In this document: positions 17,939 through 31,364 of the stretch, piece by piece | Numbering within the stretch: the first letter of the stretch is position 1 | Layout of the letters: each line of letters opens with the position of its first letter | Assembly (NCBI GenBank): GCA_002796345.1 | Contig: PCXC01000007.1 | Location: 30,403 to 78,938 of the forward strand | Direction: 5' to 3' | DNA: 48,536 bases | DNA from: Deltaproteobacteria bacterium CG11_big_fil_rev_8_21_14_0_20_42_23 | GTDB taxonomy: Bacteria > UBA10199 > 2-02-FULL-44-16 | Made by a program: the position numbers and the translations under genes | The notes under the pieces: generated by a model | Databases searched by the model: none | What the model saw: the letters and a program-made list of their open reading frames with translations, nothing else | Told to the model about the DNA's origin: nothing

Positions 17939-18960
17939 TGATCCTCTTCAATATCTGAACAAGCTCTTCGTCCCACTACCGTATCCAGAAGATAAGGCTG
18001 TATTCCCAAACCAGGACGTTTAACCATAATCATTTCTGATGTAATAACTTCACCTTTGGGAATACGATATTTAGCATGAAGGCTTCGTCTCCCCTTTTCA
18101 AACATTTCCATTTCTTCTAAACGCGGTCCAGTTTTTGCTCCATCTCCCATTGCAGCTTCAATCTCTCTCAATCGTTGCATCATTTGCTTAAATGATTTTG
18201 GCTCCATAGCAAATGAGTGGTCAGGGCCTGGTAAATTTTTGTCTAAGGTAAAGTGTTTTTCGATTACGCAGGCACCCAATGCAACAGCAGCAAGACACAC
18301 ATGATCACCTTCCGTATGATCAGAATAACCTGTAAGCACACCAAAAGTATCACGCATAACTCCAATAGCATTCAAATTACTCAAGTTTGCCGGCGCTGGA
18401 TAAAGGGAAGTACACTGTAACAAAATAATTTTCTCGTTGCCAACTTCTCGACATGAGTCAACAGCACGTTGTATATCCATCCAGTCGGCAAGACCTGTAG
18501 AGAGAATAATGGGACGGCCTCTTTTTGCCATATCACGAACAAGTCCCAGATCGTTGAGATCGAAAGAGGCAACTTTGAATGCATGCATTCCAAGTTCATA
18601 GAGTTCATTAATCGCTTCGGCATCGCAAGGAGAGGATAAGAAGACAAGATTACGGCTTTCGGAATACTCCTTGAGTGGGGCATGCCAACTTCGATTCAAC
18701 TCGAGAGTTTTTATCAGTTCAAATGTATTGCAATGATTCAAATATGAAAATCCTGGGGTATGTTTTGAATAATGTGTTTGAGCGCGAAAAGTCTGGAATT
18801 TTACAGCGTCAGCTCCAGCATCAGCAGCAGCATCGATCATTTGCTTCGCCAAATCAAAATCATGATTATGGTTTGAGCCAATTTCCGCAATGACAAAACA
18901 GGGATGCTTGTCGCCAATCCATTTCCCCGGTGCTATTTCACAATTAAGAGGCTGTCTCAT
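17914..18960 (-). CDS. pseI: Pseudaminic acid synthase (NeuB family)
   Basis: Condenses phosphoenolpyruvate with 2,4-diacetamido-2,4,6-trideoxy-L-altrose to give pseudaminic acid. It has VIAEIGSNHNHDFDLAKQMI at about residues 23-42, KFQTF, EKHFTLDKNLPGPDHSFAMEP and a C-terminal SAF domain with VKRPGLGIQP. The SNHN start, FAMEP and 348-aa length favour PseI over LegI, matching the PseB/PseC/PseF neighbours. ATG start overlapping the ATP-grasp stop as ATGA. Confidence 0.9.
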   Translation of the reverse strand: MRQPLNCEIAPGKWIGDKHPCFVIAEIGSNHNHDFDLAKQMIDAAADAGADAVKFQTFRAQTHYSKHTPGFSYLNHCNTFELIKTLELNRSWHAPLKEYSESRNLVFLSSPCDAEAINELYELGMHAFKVASFDLNDLGLVRDMAKRGRPIILSTGLADWMDIQRAVDSCREVGNEKIILLQCTSLYPAPANLSNLNAIGVMRDTFGVLTGYSDHTEGDHVCLAAVALGACVIEKHFTLDKNLPGPDHSFAMEPKSFKQMMQRLREIEAAMGDGAKTGPRLEEMEMFEKGRRSLHAKYRIPKGEVITSEMIMVKRPGLGIQPYLLDTVVGRRACSDIEEDQWITWDMI

Positions 18961-19907
18961 TTTAACTCCTCAATAAATTCATTGTGCCAAGATCTTCTCA
19001 ATCCGAAACCATTACGAAAGGGCAATAAATCATTCTCTTTATAATTTTTATTCTTTTTGTTCCCAAGATAGACATCGATAAAATCCACACCAGCAGCCAA
19101 CGCCAAACATGAAGTTGTTGAGATACGTGGATTGATTTCAAACGGTTTTACATCACCGTTCTTAGTTTTTATAAGTTGAATATTGTAACAACCGAAAACA
19201 GGATTGGCTGTATGAATCGCCACGCACGCAGATATTACTTTTTCATCATGATCTGTCATCGCTCGTATGGTGATCCCTTTTTTGATCTCAACTTTAACAG
19301 GCACTACCGCACGCAGCTGTCCATCTCGATCTGCTGCTATCATAACGGTGTATTCCTGCCCCTGAAGCAACTCTTGAACAATAAAATCTTCTGGCTGACG
19401 ACGCGAGATAATCACATGCGCCTGCAACTCCTCTTTGGAATGAACAATGGCAACTCCACGTGAACCGCGTCCCTGCCGTGGTTTAGCAATACATGGGAAT
19501 AAAACATTTTGATGTTCAAACAATAGTTCAGTCTTTGGAACTGGTAATTTATATTTTTGTAATAAAGAGTTCGAGGTGAGTTTATCTAGATGTGTTTTGA
19601 TAAACGCCATCGATGGTAACATGACTTCGCATTGCATATCATCACGTGCATGCGCAATCGCGACCAATTCTTCATCAACACCGGGGATCAGGAGGTCCAC
19701 ATCAAGTTTACAACACAGCTTGCACACTTCATCCACAAATGAAGGATCAGAAGCAAAAGGAATTTTGTGCCAAGAACTAAGAGGAATGAAATGAGGTTTA
19801 GCATTATAGTCCGCATCAGCAAAGTGAACCTTATAACGCCCGCTCAACAATCGCAATAGCGCCTCAGCACCTGCTCCGCCACCACCTGTAAAAAGCAATT
19901 TTTTCAT
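18957..19907 (-). CDS. ATP-grasp ligase (carbamoyl-phosphate-synthetase-like)
   Basis: 316-aa ATP-grasp enzyme that should join a carboxylate to an amine or similar nucleophile using ATP. The N-terminal pre-ATP-grasp domain starts LLFTGGGGAGAEALLRLL. The ATP-grasp core has FPCIAKPRQGRGSRGV (ATP-binding Lys and Gly-rich loop near 140-155), FIVQELLQGQEYTV, and the metal-binding FEINPRISTT near the C-terminus. It lies between the DUF218-PseH gene and pseI, and is not part of the standard pathway. A plausible job is adding an amino acid or other acyl group to an amino sugar of the pseudaminate branch; this is inference. AAGGAA ribosome site upstream of ATG 19907. Confidence 0.85.
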   Translation of the reverse strand: MKKLLFTGGGGAGAEALLRLLSGRYKVHFADADYNAKPHFIPLSSWHKIPFASDPSFVDEVCKLCCKLDVDLLIPGVDEELVAIAHARDDMQCEVMLPSMAFIKTHLDKLTSNSLLQKYKLPVPKTELLFEHQNVLFPCIAKPRQGRGSRGVAIVHSKEELQAHVIISRRQPEDFIVQELLQGQEYTVMIAADRDGQLRAVVPVKVEIKKGITIRAMTDHDEKVISACVAIHTANPVFGCYNIQLIKTKNGDVKPFEINPRISTTSCLALAAGVDFIDVYLGNKKNKNYKENDLLPFRNGFGLRRSWHNEFIEELK

Positions 19908-19936
19908 TTATATTTTTCCTTAGTGCAATGCCCACA

Positions 19937-21055
19937 TCAAAAAACACCCCGATAGATCATCACTGCCCGCCCCTTGTCATACTCTGCTTCAAAACCCAAA
20001 GATTCGAAAATTCTTCGTGATGAAAGATTACCGAGTTTTACCTGTCCAAATATTCTAACCCCAGGAATTTCGGTGCAAAGTTTCTTAATAGCTGTTTCTA
20101 ACAAGAGACGTCCCAAGCCACGGCCACGATATAGAGGAGTAAGGCTATAATCGACTTCCCAATTCTCTTCTTTACAGTCAAATCGCACCTGTCCAATTGC
20201 AATGGCATCTGGTGTTTCGATAATATAGAGACGACATTCCTCGAGATGAGATAAAATAGCGTGAAACCATTTGTGGTGGGTTTCCTTTGAAATCTTCGCT
20301 GGTGAGAAAGCATTGCTCCGAGTGACAGGATCGTTTGCCCAGATTAAGAGCAACTCTTCATCTTTTGGGGTAACAAGTCTGGCACAAAAGGAGGTGTTTG
20401 TTGTTATCTCCAAATCTATATGCGTCAGTCTATTTCCATACTCATAAACACCTTTTCGAATCTGCTCGATACCCTGCTGCTCTCTAGCGATACGCCTTTT
20501 AAGATACTCACTACTGTATTCTTTTTTTATTTTCTTTTCCCATACTTGAGGAAAAGTTTTAATTAAGACATCTTCAGCAGCGACGAAGTCAAAAACATAC
20601 TGGCTATTAAAGTGTGCAAATTTATCTTCTATCATTAATTGAACACGAGGAAGTGAGTAGCGGTTAATAACAAAAGTAAGTTTAGTGACACCTAGTTCCT
20701 TTGTCATTCTCTCAACTTCTACGAGTTCCTGGTAGGTTGAACCTGAGACCCATTCTAGTTGGATGAGATTTAGAGGAACTCCTTCAGCTATGAGTTCATC
20801 GCGAAGAATTTCTGCAAGCAAGGGACGTTTATTCGAAGTACCTTCAGCAATATCTTTTCCCTTTCCCCCACCAGTTATGATGAAAGTATTGAGATTTTCC
20901 TTAACTAGGATTGCTGCAGCAAGGATTCGTAACTTTCCTCCAGGAGCACCAAGTTTATCGTCCTCTTCAGAAAGATCAGTGCTAACCCATTTCCCCGATT
21001 GATTTTGTTTGATGCCCGCTGCTAGCAAAATTATTGCATGGGAATATGTATTCAC
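19937..21055 (-). CDS. Fusion of DUF218 (YdcF/SanA-like) domain with PseH-like N-acetyltransferase
   Basis: 372-aa two-domain protein. Residues 1 to about 195 match the DUF218 pattern: an opening strand AIILLAAGI, an acidic/Gly stretch with GGKLRILAAAILVKE, FIITGGGKGKD, then EGVPLNLI, SGSTYQELVE and FVINRYSLPRVQLM. Residues from about 210 are a GNAT acetyltransferase: PKDEELLLIWAND, the acetyl-CoA loop RGRGLGRLLL, and NLSSRRIFESLGF, as in PseH, which acetylates the 4-amino group. GTG start at 21055 overlapping pseF as GTGA, with GAGGA upstream. There is no membrane anchor, unlike many DUF218 proteins. The first domain occupies the place of the missing PseG hydrolase in this operon. Confidence 0.82.
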   Translation of the reverse strand: MNTYSHAIILLAAGIKQNQSGKWVSTDLSEEDDKLGAPGGKLRILAAAILVKENLNTFIITGGGKGKDIAEGTSNKRPLLAEILRDELIAEGVPLNLIQLEWVSGSTYQELVEVERMTKELGVTKLTFVINRYSLPRVQLMIEDKFAHFNSQYVFDFVAAEDVLIKTFPQVWEKKIKKEYSSEYLKRRIAREQQGIEQIRKGVYEYGNRLTHIDLEITTNTSFCARLVTPKDEELLLIWANDPVTRSNAFSPAKISKETHHKWFHAILSHLEECRLYIIETPDAIAIGQVRFDCKEENWEVDYSLTPLYRGRGLGRLLLETAIKKLCTEIPGVRIFGQVKLGNLSSRRIFESLGFEAEYDKGRAVMIYRGVF

Positions 21056-21749
21056 TTTCTAGTATCCTCTGCCTGCAGTACCTTCCACATCATTTGCGCA
21101 CGATCCCAATCTTCCGGAGTATCTATATCTTGAACACGCCATCTCGGAAGAAGAACTGGAGTAGAATGAGGAGCAAAAATAGTTTTTTTTTCTCTCCACA
21201 CAGATGGTCGTCCCCAGTAAAACTGGCCTGCATCATGCAGTGCGATAGGCAAGTCCTGGGAGCGAGTTAAAAAATGTTCTGGGAAAACCATTTCAATGCT
21301 ACCCTCTTCATTTTTTTGGAATGAACGAAAAATAGGTGAAGAAAAATCTGTTGCAGTAAATGTATATGCCCACTCACCAGACTCTAGTATTTCCAAACCT
21401 CGCTTGAGATCGTCTACTTGTATAAAAGGTGCTGTGGGATAAATGCAACAAACTGCATTGAGGTTAAATTCTTGATCCAAAGCCCATTGCGTTGCATGGG
21501 CAACAACTTCAGCAGTTCCTATATGGTCATCGGAAAGTTCAGGTGGGCGAATGAACGGCACTTCCGCTCCGTATTTTTTTGCCACCTCAGCAATTTCGCT
21601 ACTATCAGTAGAAACAATAACATGATCAAACAAACTCGATTTTTTGGCAACCTCAATTGACCACGCAATTATTGGTTTACCGCAAAAATCTTTAATATTT
21701 TTGAAAGGGATACGTTTACTTCCACCTCTAGCTGGTATGACAGCAATTC

Positions 21750-21753
<4 letters not shown>
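21052..21753 (-). CDS. pseF: CMP-pseudaminic acid synthetase
   Basis: Cytidylyltransferase that activates pseudaminic acid. The CTP-binding start IPARGGSKRIPFKNIKDF is at residues 6-23, with VIVSTDSSEIAEVA and CCIYPTAPF; the KRIPFKN and YPTAPF variants are typical of PseF and differ from the LegF copy (KRLPGKN, PTSPLR) at 3255-3956. 233 aa is normal. It follows pseC with a 4-bp overlap. Confidence 0.9.
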
Positions 21754-25808
<4,055 letters not shown>

Positions 25809-25824
<16 letters not shown>

Positions 25825-26225
25825 AGAGAAATTCCTAATTTTGACAAAACTTTTTCACTATGAGTACCAGCTTTTCCGCCAAGGATATAAGTTTCCACTC
25901 TGGATTGCACAGATGGAAACGCAATCAGCAAAAGCATTGAGGTCAGACATACAACAAAAAGATATCCAACGAACACTTTTGCAAAAAATGGAAAATATTT
26001 TGTGATCCATCGAGTCACTTTTGGAAGTGGATCAAAGCGATGAGCTGGCGGTGGTAAAGAAATTTTTTGTTTCTCATAAGTTAGTAGAACATTTTCCTCG
26101 GCTTGCAAAGCACGTAAGAGAGCCTCCTGGGGAGTGGCACCTTTTTCCACAACACAGATTTCAGCAATACTTGCAACGAACTCATCAGTATTCCGTATTA
26201 TGTGAATTGCATAATTATATTTCAT
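25809..26225 (-). CDS. Small membrane protein with HicB-like N-terminal domain
   Basis: 138 aa starting at ATG 26225, chosen because GGAG lies 6 bp upstream; the longer frame begins with GTG at 26237. Residues 1 to about 60 (YNYAIHIIRNTDEFVASIAE..., then GATPQEALLRALQAEENVL and KISLPPP) follow the beta-beta-alpha layout of HicB-type partial RNase H-fold domains. One clear membrane span follows (VFVGYLFVVCLTSMLLLIAF, about 86-105) and a short tail. No HicA toxin gene is nearby. Sandwiched between a methyltransferase and a GT39-like gene, it may be an accessory subunit of the membrane transferase. The function is unknown. Confidence 0.65.
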
Positions 26226-26272
26226 ATCAAACTCCACACATTGCTAAGAAATTTAAAGATGCAATTATATTT

Positions 26273-27160
26273 CTAAGCTTTTTTTCTGGCATAAACTGTC
26301 ATGATATCAAAAAGATTAAGGGGGATATTTAATTGAGATAGTGGCGATCGATCAAGTGCATTTGCCCCCCTTCGTACAAGACGCCATGGAAAAATTGTAA
26401 AGAGCTTGTAACTAATATAGGAAAGAGAATACACCTCCGAATGATAAGCAATTTTCAACACTTCAAAGCCCTCTTTTTCCAAGTAGGCACGAATAACTTC
26501 GGGGGAGAAATAAAAAACATGATGACGCGGAGTCATCAAATGCCAATTACGTCCACTCAGCTTGGACATTATGGAGTTAATATTTCCCGTGCTCGCAACT
26601 ATAAGCCCACCTGGTTTAAGCATGCGCTGTATAGATTTAAAATCGTGAGCTGGATCAACTGAGTGTTCGATGTAATCCCACATGGTAATGACATCATAAG
26701 TCATTGGCTGATCATCAAAATCTTGAAACTTACCAACCCAAACATCTAACCCAAGTTTTTTTTGAGCCAATTGAGCCATAGTGGATGAATATTCAACACC
26801 TCTCACCGTCCAACCAAGTTGACGTGCCTCATCCATAAAAAAACCTGAAGCACTTCCAACATCAAGTAAGCGACCTACACCATTACAATGTTGACCAATA
26901 CGGCCTAAGCGACGACGAAAGTTTGAGCGCAAAAATCGTTCATCTTTTTGATAATCTTGATAACCTTGACCCTGAGTATCACCAAGTTCACTAAAAAAAT
27001 ATGAGTCTGAGTAGATTAAATCCAATTCTTTATTGTCAGGAATCGTACCTCGAAAAATGAGTCCACAGGTCGAACAACGAAGAACTGGATAAGTATCCTT
27101 AACATAGAGACAACTCTGTCTATCATCAACTTCAGTTCCGCAAAGGTTGCAAACAGCCAT
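26273..27160 (-). CDS. Class I SAM methyltransferase with N-terminal zinc-finger
   Basis: 295 aa. The N-terminus carries two Cys pairs (CNLCGTEV and CSTCGLIF, about residues 4-35), as seen in many methyltransferases of glycan and natural-product loci. SAM motif I is LLDVGSASGFFMDEA, and motif IV is DVITMWDYIEHSVDP with the following LKPGGLIVAST. The C-terminal region is longer than the core fold. ATG at 27160 overlaps the GT2 stop by one base. The target is probably a sugar or lipid-linked intermediate; unknown. Confidence 0.85.
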   Translation of the reverse strand: MAVCNLCGTEVDDRQSCLYVKDTYPVLRCSTCGLIFRGTIPDNKELDLIYSDSYFFSELGDTQGQGYQDYQKDERFLRSNFRRRLGRIGQHCNGVGRLLDVGSASGFFMDEARQLGWTVRGVEYSSTMAQLAQKKLGLDVWVGKFQDFDDQPMTYDVITMWDYIEHSVDPAHDFKSIQRMLKPGGLIVASTGNINSIMSKLSGRNWHLMTPRHHVFYFSPEVIRAYLEKEGFEVLKIAYHSEVYSLSYISYKLFTIFPWRLVRRGANALDRSPLSQLNIPLNLFDIMTVYARKKA

Positions 27161-28119
27161 TATTTCTCCCAGGAATTATTACTATTTTTTTGAATTATGA
27201 ACAGAGGTAGATCTTTTGAAAATACTAAGCGACGAAAATAACTGGCAAGTATACCCAAACAAATAAGCTGAAGACAACTCATGATGATCACGGTTAAAAT
27301 CAAACTTGTCCATCCCTGCATCAAAACATCATTTGAAGCTCTCGAGATAAGAATAAAAATCACATAAAAAAAGGAAAAAGCAAGCCCAACGGTTCCCAAA
27401 AAGGTAATGCTCTTCAACGGAAGACTTGAAAATCTGATAATGCTCATGATTGCTAATTCCACATTCTTAGCGAAGGTAAAGCGACTCTTTCTTCCTTTTT
27501 GCAGATGTTGTTCATAGGACAAGGAACCTTTCTTACAAGGTAACCATGAGGCGAAAACACGGAGCGAACCAACATGGGGTAAATATTGATAGAGCGAATG
27601 AATTGCGCCAGCATCCCACAATCTAAAATCTGCTTGGCCAGGAACAAGAGATAATCCCGTCATCTTAGCAGTAAGGCGATAGAATATTTTTGAAAGAGTC
27701 TTTTTTAAATAACCTAAACCCGCAGCTGGTTTCCTAATTGTATTTACCAAAAGGCATTTCTCGTTTCTCCATTTTTCAATGAGAGAAGGAACCAGTTCGA
27801 TGGGATGCTCTAGGTCACAATCCATAGTAATAATTGCCTGTGGCCACTTTCCGGCATTCATCAATCCAGCAACAAGAGCTGCTTGATGTCCAAAATTAGC
27901 TGTAAAGGAAATATAAGAAATACAATCTACATGTTTCGTTGAAAAGTCATTAAGAAGAGAGCTCGTATTATCAATTGAACCATCATCGATAACAAGAAGA
28001 CGAAGATCAGTATGTTCACTAATGGTCGCACGTAATCTTAAAAAAGCAGCAACAAAGTCGGGCAACATTTTTGATTCATTAAACGCAGGAGAAATAATTA
28101 ATACCCGACTAATACTCAT
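27160..28119 (-). CDS. GT2 glycosyltransferase, DPM1/GtrB-like, with C-terminal membrane spans
   Basis: 319-aa transferase likely moving a sugar from a nucleotide donor to undecaprenyl phosphate. The GT-A start has ISPAFNESKMLPDFV (about 9-23), VIDDGSIDNTSSLL and TMDCDLEHPIELVP, the latter being the DxD-type metal site of the DPM1-like branch. Two hydrophobic helices near the C-terminus (about 235-290) match GtrB/ArnC topology. ATG start with an AAAGGAAG site 4 bp upstream. It pairs naturally with the GT39-like transferase at 23917-25824. Confidence 0.85.
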   Translation of the reverse strand: MSISRVLIISPAFNESKMLPDFVAAFLRLRATISEHTDLRLLVIDDGSIDNTSSLLNDFSTKHVDCISYISFTANFGHQAALVAGLMNAGKWPQAIITMDCDLEHPIELVPSLIEKWRNEKCLLVNTIRKPAAGLGYLKKTLSKIFYRLTAKMTGLSLVPGQADFRLWDAGAIHSLYQYLPHVGSLRVFASWLPCKKGSLSYEQHLQKGRKSRFTFAKNVELAIMSIIRFSSLPLKSITFLGTVGLAFSFFYVIFILISRASNDVLMQGWTSLILTVIIMSCLQLICLGILASYFRRLVFSKDLPLFIIQKNSNNSWEK

Positions 28120-28213
28120 AGCACTTCCTTTAGATTTTTGTTTTAACAGTTCCGTATACTATTAATACTTCACTTAACTTACCAGGGGGGAAATGTTTCA
28201 ATCATTCGTTTAG
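28120..28213. other. Gap between ABC exporter and GT2 genes with small inverted repeats
   Basis: 94 bp. ACTTAACT (28172-28179) is complementary to AGTTAAGT (28212-28219), the latter covering the exporter's stop codon. GTTTTAAC (28140-28147) is complementary to GTTAAAAC (28218-28225). The two arms overlap, so only one stem could form at a time; both are AT-rich with long loops and no T-run, so this is not a convincing terminator. No clear promoter is visible. Confidence 0.3.
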
Positions 28214-30013
28214 TTAAGTTAAAACTTCTTCTATTACTATGTTTTGTTGCACTTGAATCATTTGAGAAAAAATTCCAATTGTTTTCTGGCGTAGGTCAAC
28301 ATAGCTGCCCTCTTCAATAACATGTCCCTCTCGTAAAACATAAACATAATCCGCTTTCGCAATAGTTGATAAACGATGAGCAATAATGAGTACCGTTGTA
28401 TTTTTTGCCAATGCATCAATAGATTCTTGGATCAATCGTTCTGATTCAGAATCGAGAGCACTGGTGGCTTCATCCAAAATCAACAACTCGGGCTTAAGAA
28501 GAAGTGCTCGAGCCAGTGCAATGCGCTGTCTTTGTCCACCTGATAAACGCGCCCCACGATCACCGACTATGGTATCAATACCCTGAGGTAATTCCTTCAC
28601 AAAAGTTTCTGCATTCGCCATACGACAAGCTTTCCATAAATCATCTTCACTTCCTTCAGGGTAAGACCACAACAAATTATCACGGATTGATGTGTGAAAC
28701 AGTAAAGGCTCTTGTGGCACATATCCTACACGCTCACGAAAGCTATTTTGCTTCCACTCACTAAAAGGAATTCCATCTAATAAAACTTCACCTTGTTTTG
28801 GAATCTGCAAACCTAGCACAAGATCAGTAATGGTAGATTTTCCAGATCCAGACTCACCAACTAAAGCAGTCATCTTCCCTTTACGAATTGTCAAATTGAC
28901 ATCTTGTAATGTTTTCTGACGGCCCGGGTAGATAAACGTTACATTCTTCAATTCCAATCCACTTTTTAGTCGAGTGAAAAGCCTATCCCCTTCAACTTCT
29001 TCAAGACTTTTCGCTTGCTCTCGAAGCGAAACCAACTGTTCATAACTTGGGAGAAATGTATTTATACTCACACTGGAAGACATCAACTGTCCCAAGATGG
29101 GCAATGCTCGAAGAAGACTCCAAAGTAAGGCTGCCATTTCAGCAATGGGGCTTCCAAGATGGAGCGCTACTCCTAAGGCAACAATTGCAGATAAGATTCC
29201 TATGGGCTGATAGAGCAACCCTACACCAGTCTCCAAAGTTTGAGAACGTAATGTAACATGAACATGTTGATCAAAGACCTGCAAAAAACGCTTTCTAGAC
29301 TGTGCTTGACGGCCAAATCCCAAAATAAGTCGAGCTGCCGACAAAATTTCAGTTATCGCTCCCATCATCACATTGGCAGTTTCAGTATTCTGCTGTCCCA
29401 GACGATATCCCACTTTTTGTAATAAGAAAAAAGGCAAGCCCAACAAGAGTGCTATACCCAAAGCCGTAAGCGTCATTGTTGCATTTAGCCATAATGGAAC
29501 AGAAAAATAGATACAAAGCTGTACTACTCTCGCAAGCTGTGTAGCCATGTGCCCCAGGGTATCACCAATGTTTTGAAGCTCTTTATTAAGAGTATTCAAT
29601 AATCTTCCTTGGTCTGTCCCACTGAAGAATTCCCAGCGCGCTTTCAAAAAGGTAGTTAATGCACCACCATACAGGCCTCGAACTACAGCATACTTTATAT
29701 GTAAAATGAAATATCTCGCAACAACACTCAGTAAGCCCATGATCAGATTAGACAAGACAAACAACAGTCCAAAAAACCAAAAGCTTGGGTGTATATTCAA
29801 AGGCCCCATGACTCCTAACAACACTTGAGTTAGTCGACTGGGTGCTGCAAGAGTTGGGTCTAACAGAAAATCGGCCAGAGGCACCATGGCAAGAACTGCC
29901 GCTGCCGCAACAATCCCTTCGACCACCAAAATGAGAAACAACACGACAAAGTGTCGAGGGTAACTCGTCATGAATTCCCTGAAAATAGCAACAATACTAG
30001 ATCGTCTCGTCAA
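28214..30013 (-). CDS. ABC exporter, fused permease-ATPase (MsbA/PglK-like flippase)
   Basis: 599-aa half-transporter: six membrane spans in residues 20-310, then the ATPase. Walker A is GESGSGKST at about 386-394, the signature is LSGGQRQRIALARALL, Walker B is LLILDEATSALDSES, and the H-loop is IIAHRLST. It probably flips a lipid-linked oligosaccharide across the inner membrane, in place of a Wzx flippase, which is not seen in the window. It lies among the glycosyltransferase genes, 20 bp after the TIGR04372-type gene. Confidence 0.92.
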   Translation of the reverse strand: MTRRSSIVAIFREFMTSYPRHFVVLFLILVVEGIVAAAAVLAMVPLADFLLDPTLAAPSRLTQVLLGVMGPLNIHPSFWFFGLLFVLSNLIMGLLSVVARYFILHIKYAVVRGLYGGALTTFLKARWEFFSGTDQGRLLNTLNKELQNIGDTLGHMATQLARVVQLCIYFSVPLWLNATMTLTALGIALLLGLPFFLLQKVGYRLGQQNTETANVMMGAITEILSAARLILGFGRQAQSRKRFLQVFDQHVHVTLRSQTLETGVGLLYQPIGILSAIVALGVALHLGSPIAEMAALLWSLLRALPILGQLMSSSVSINTFLPSYEQLVSLREQAKSLEEVEGDRLFTRLKSGLELKNVTFIYPGRQKTLQDVNLTIRKGKMTALVGESGSGKSTITDLVLGLQIPKQGEVLLDGIPFSEWKQNSFRERVGYVPQEPLLFHTSIRDNLLWSYPEGSEDDLWKACRMANAETFVKELPQGIDTIVGDRGARLSGGQRQRIALARALLLKPELLILDEATSALDSESERLIQESIDALAKNTTVLIIAHRLSTIAKADYVYVLREGHVIEEGSYVDLRQKTIGIFSQMIQVQQNIVIEEVLT

Positions 30014-30034
30014 TCTTATGTCCTCTCATTCAAA

Positions 30035-31246
30035 TCACTCTAACCAATCCTGTTTTTCACGTAGAAATTGGGCACCATAACGAGCACAAATTTTTCCATG
30101 AAGCGGCCTGCACCCATCCTTAGCATCCACTGGAAAAATTTTCCAAAAACGCCGTTGCAAATCATCATCATTTTGTTCAGGTTTCCAGACACCTTTCAAG
30201 CGCTCTAGCATTTCAATCACAAGTGATTTAATTTCCTCGGGCGTGTTTTCAATGACCTCAATACCTTGAGCTTGATAGTCAGAAGTTGTTCCAAAAAAAC
30301 CAACTCCACGGCTAAATATTTCTTTGAAAGTAAGAAATCGCTGCTCTGATACTAATTTATATTTTTTACATATCCCCACAGTGTTTTTTAGAAAAGTTGC
30401 AAAATATCCAATAGGCACCATGTTTACATAGGCTATTGGTCTTCTAAACACCTGAGGGATTGCATCAAAACCAGTACCGACACTAATACAAAACAAGCAC
30501 TTTGCACCAAGGTAAACATCCATAAAATCATCCCGCATTCCATTGGTGGCATAATCAATTACTTTTGGATGACTCGAGTGAATAGGTTCTTTAACTACTG
30601 CGCCCATGCGAATCACATAGTAGCCAAGATTTGCAAGTGCTTCTGCCGCCAAAACATAATTCTGAACATCAACATCCCGATAATCGTGATAATCCCATTG
30701 ACCAGGAAGTTCTGTATTTAAATACGCACTATCCCTGGCAATCAAACAAATGAATTCAGCATCTGAAGGAATGCCCATTATTCGCAAACCTTCTTTCCCA
30801 CGAAGTTCTTCTTTCGCTGTAAAACTAAGATGTGGAGGAATGCGTTCGTACAGATTATATACATCCCGATCATAAGAAGTATTTTCTCCGATCTCGTGAA
30901 TTAATCCCCCCGGAAAAAAGCTGTTCAGTATAAAGACTGGCCTCAATAACCAAGATGGCCAAACCCTCAAACAGCGCCCCAACATAAGTGCCAACTGTTT
31001 GTTGGCTGGCTTATAGGCATGATAATACAAGTTTATATGACATTCTTTTGGGACATTAATTCCCGCATCACGCTCACAAAGATGTACTTCTGTGTTAAGC
31101 GCAATATGCCCAATTCTGGAACTGTACAATGGCATTATTCTGATAAGTAACCAGCGCCGAAAAAGACGCATGAAAAGAAAAAATGGTAAGGTCAGAGGCA
31201 AAACAAAAAGAAATTGAAGTATTTGGTATAATTTGCGCAACAACAT
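30035..31246 (-). CDS. TIGR04372-family putative glycosyltransferase
   Basis: About 403 aa. RIGHIALNTEVHL, the central FICLIARDSAYLN with the following YHDYRDVDVQNYVLAAEAL, and SVGTGFDAIPQVFRRP match proteins grouped as TIGR04372 putative glycosyltransferases of surface-glycan loci. A hydrophobic N-terminal stretch (LFVLPLTLPFFLFM) may associate with the membrane. I prefer ATG 31246, preceded by a purine-rich GGTGGACAG, over ATG 31312, which lacks any ribosome site; the choice is not certain. Donor and acceptor are unknown. Confidence 0.78.
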   Translation of the reverse strand: MLLRKLYQILQFLFVLPLTLPFFLFMRLFRRWLLIRIMPLYSSRIGHIALNTEVHLCERDAGINVPKECHINLYYHAYKPANKQLALMLGRCLRVWPSWLLRPVFILNSFFPGGLIHEIGENTSYDRDVYNLYERIPPHLSFTAKEELRGKEGLRIMGIPSDAEFICLIARDSAYLNTELPGQWDYHDYRDVDVQNYVLAAEALANLGYYVIRMGAVVKEPIHSSHPKVIDYATNGMRDDFMDVYLGAKCLFCISVGTGFDAIPQVFRRPIAYVNMVPIGYFATFLKNTVGICKKYKLVSEQRFLTFKEIFSRGVGFFGTTSDYQAQGIEVIENTPEEIKSLVIEMLERLKGVWKPEQNDDDLQRRFWKIFPVDAKDGCRPLHGKICARYGAQFLREKQDWLE

Positions 31247-31364
31247 TTTCTGTCCACCATGATAACTTTTTTTATATTGGTGCAATATCAATATAAAGTT
31301 CAAAAATTTCATAACTTAATGATCTCGTTAAGCATCATCCATTCAACGCTAAATCCATTACAAA

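Noticed and set aside
28140-28225. Inverted repeats as a transcription terminator
   Set aside because: Short AT-rich stems, long loops, overlapping arms and no T-run; the operon continues on both sides.
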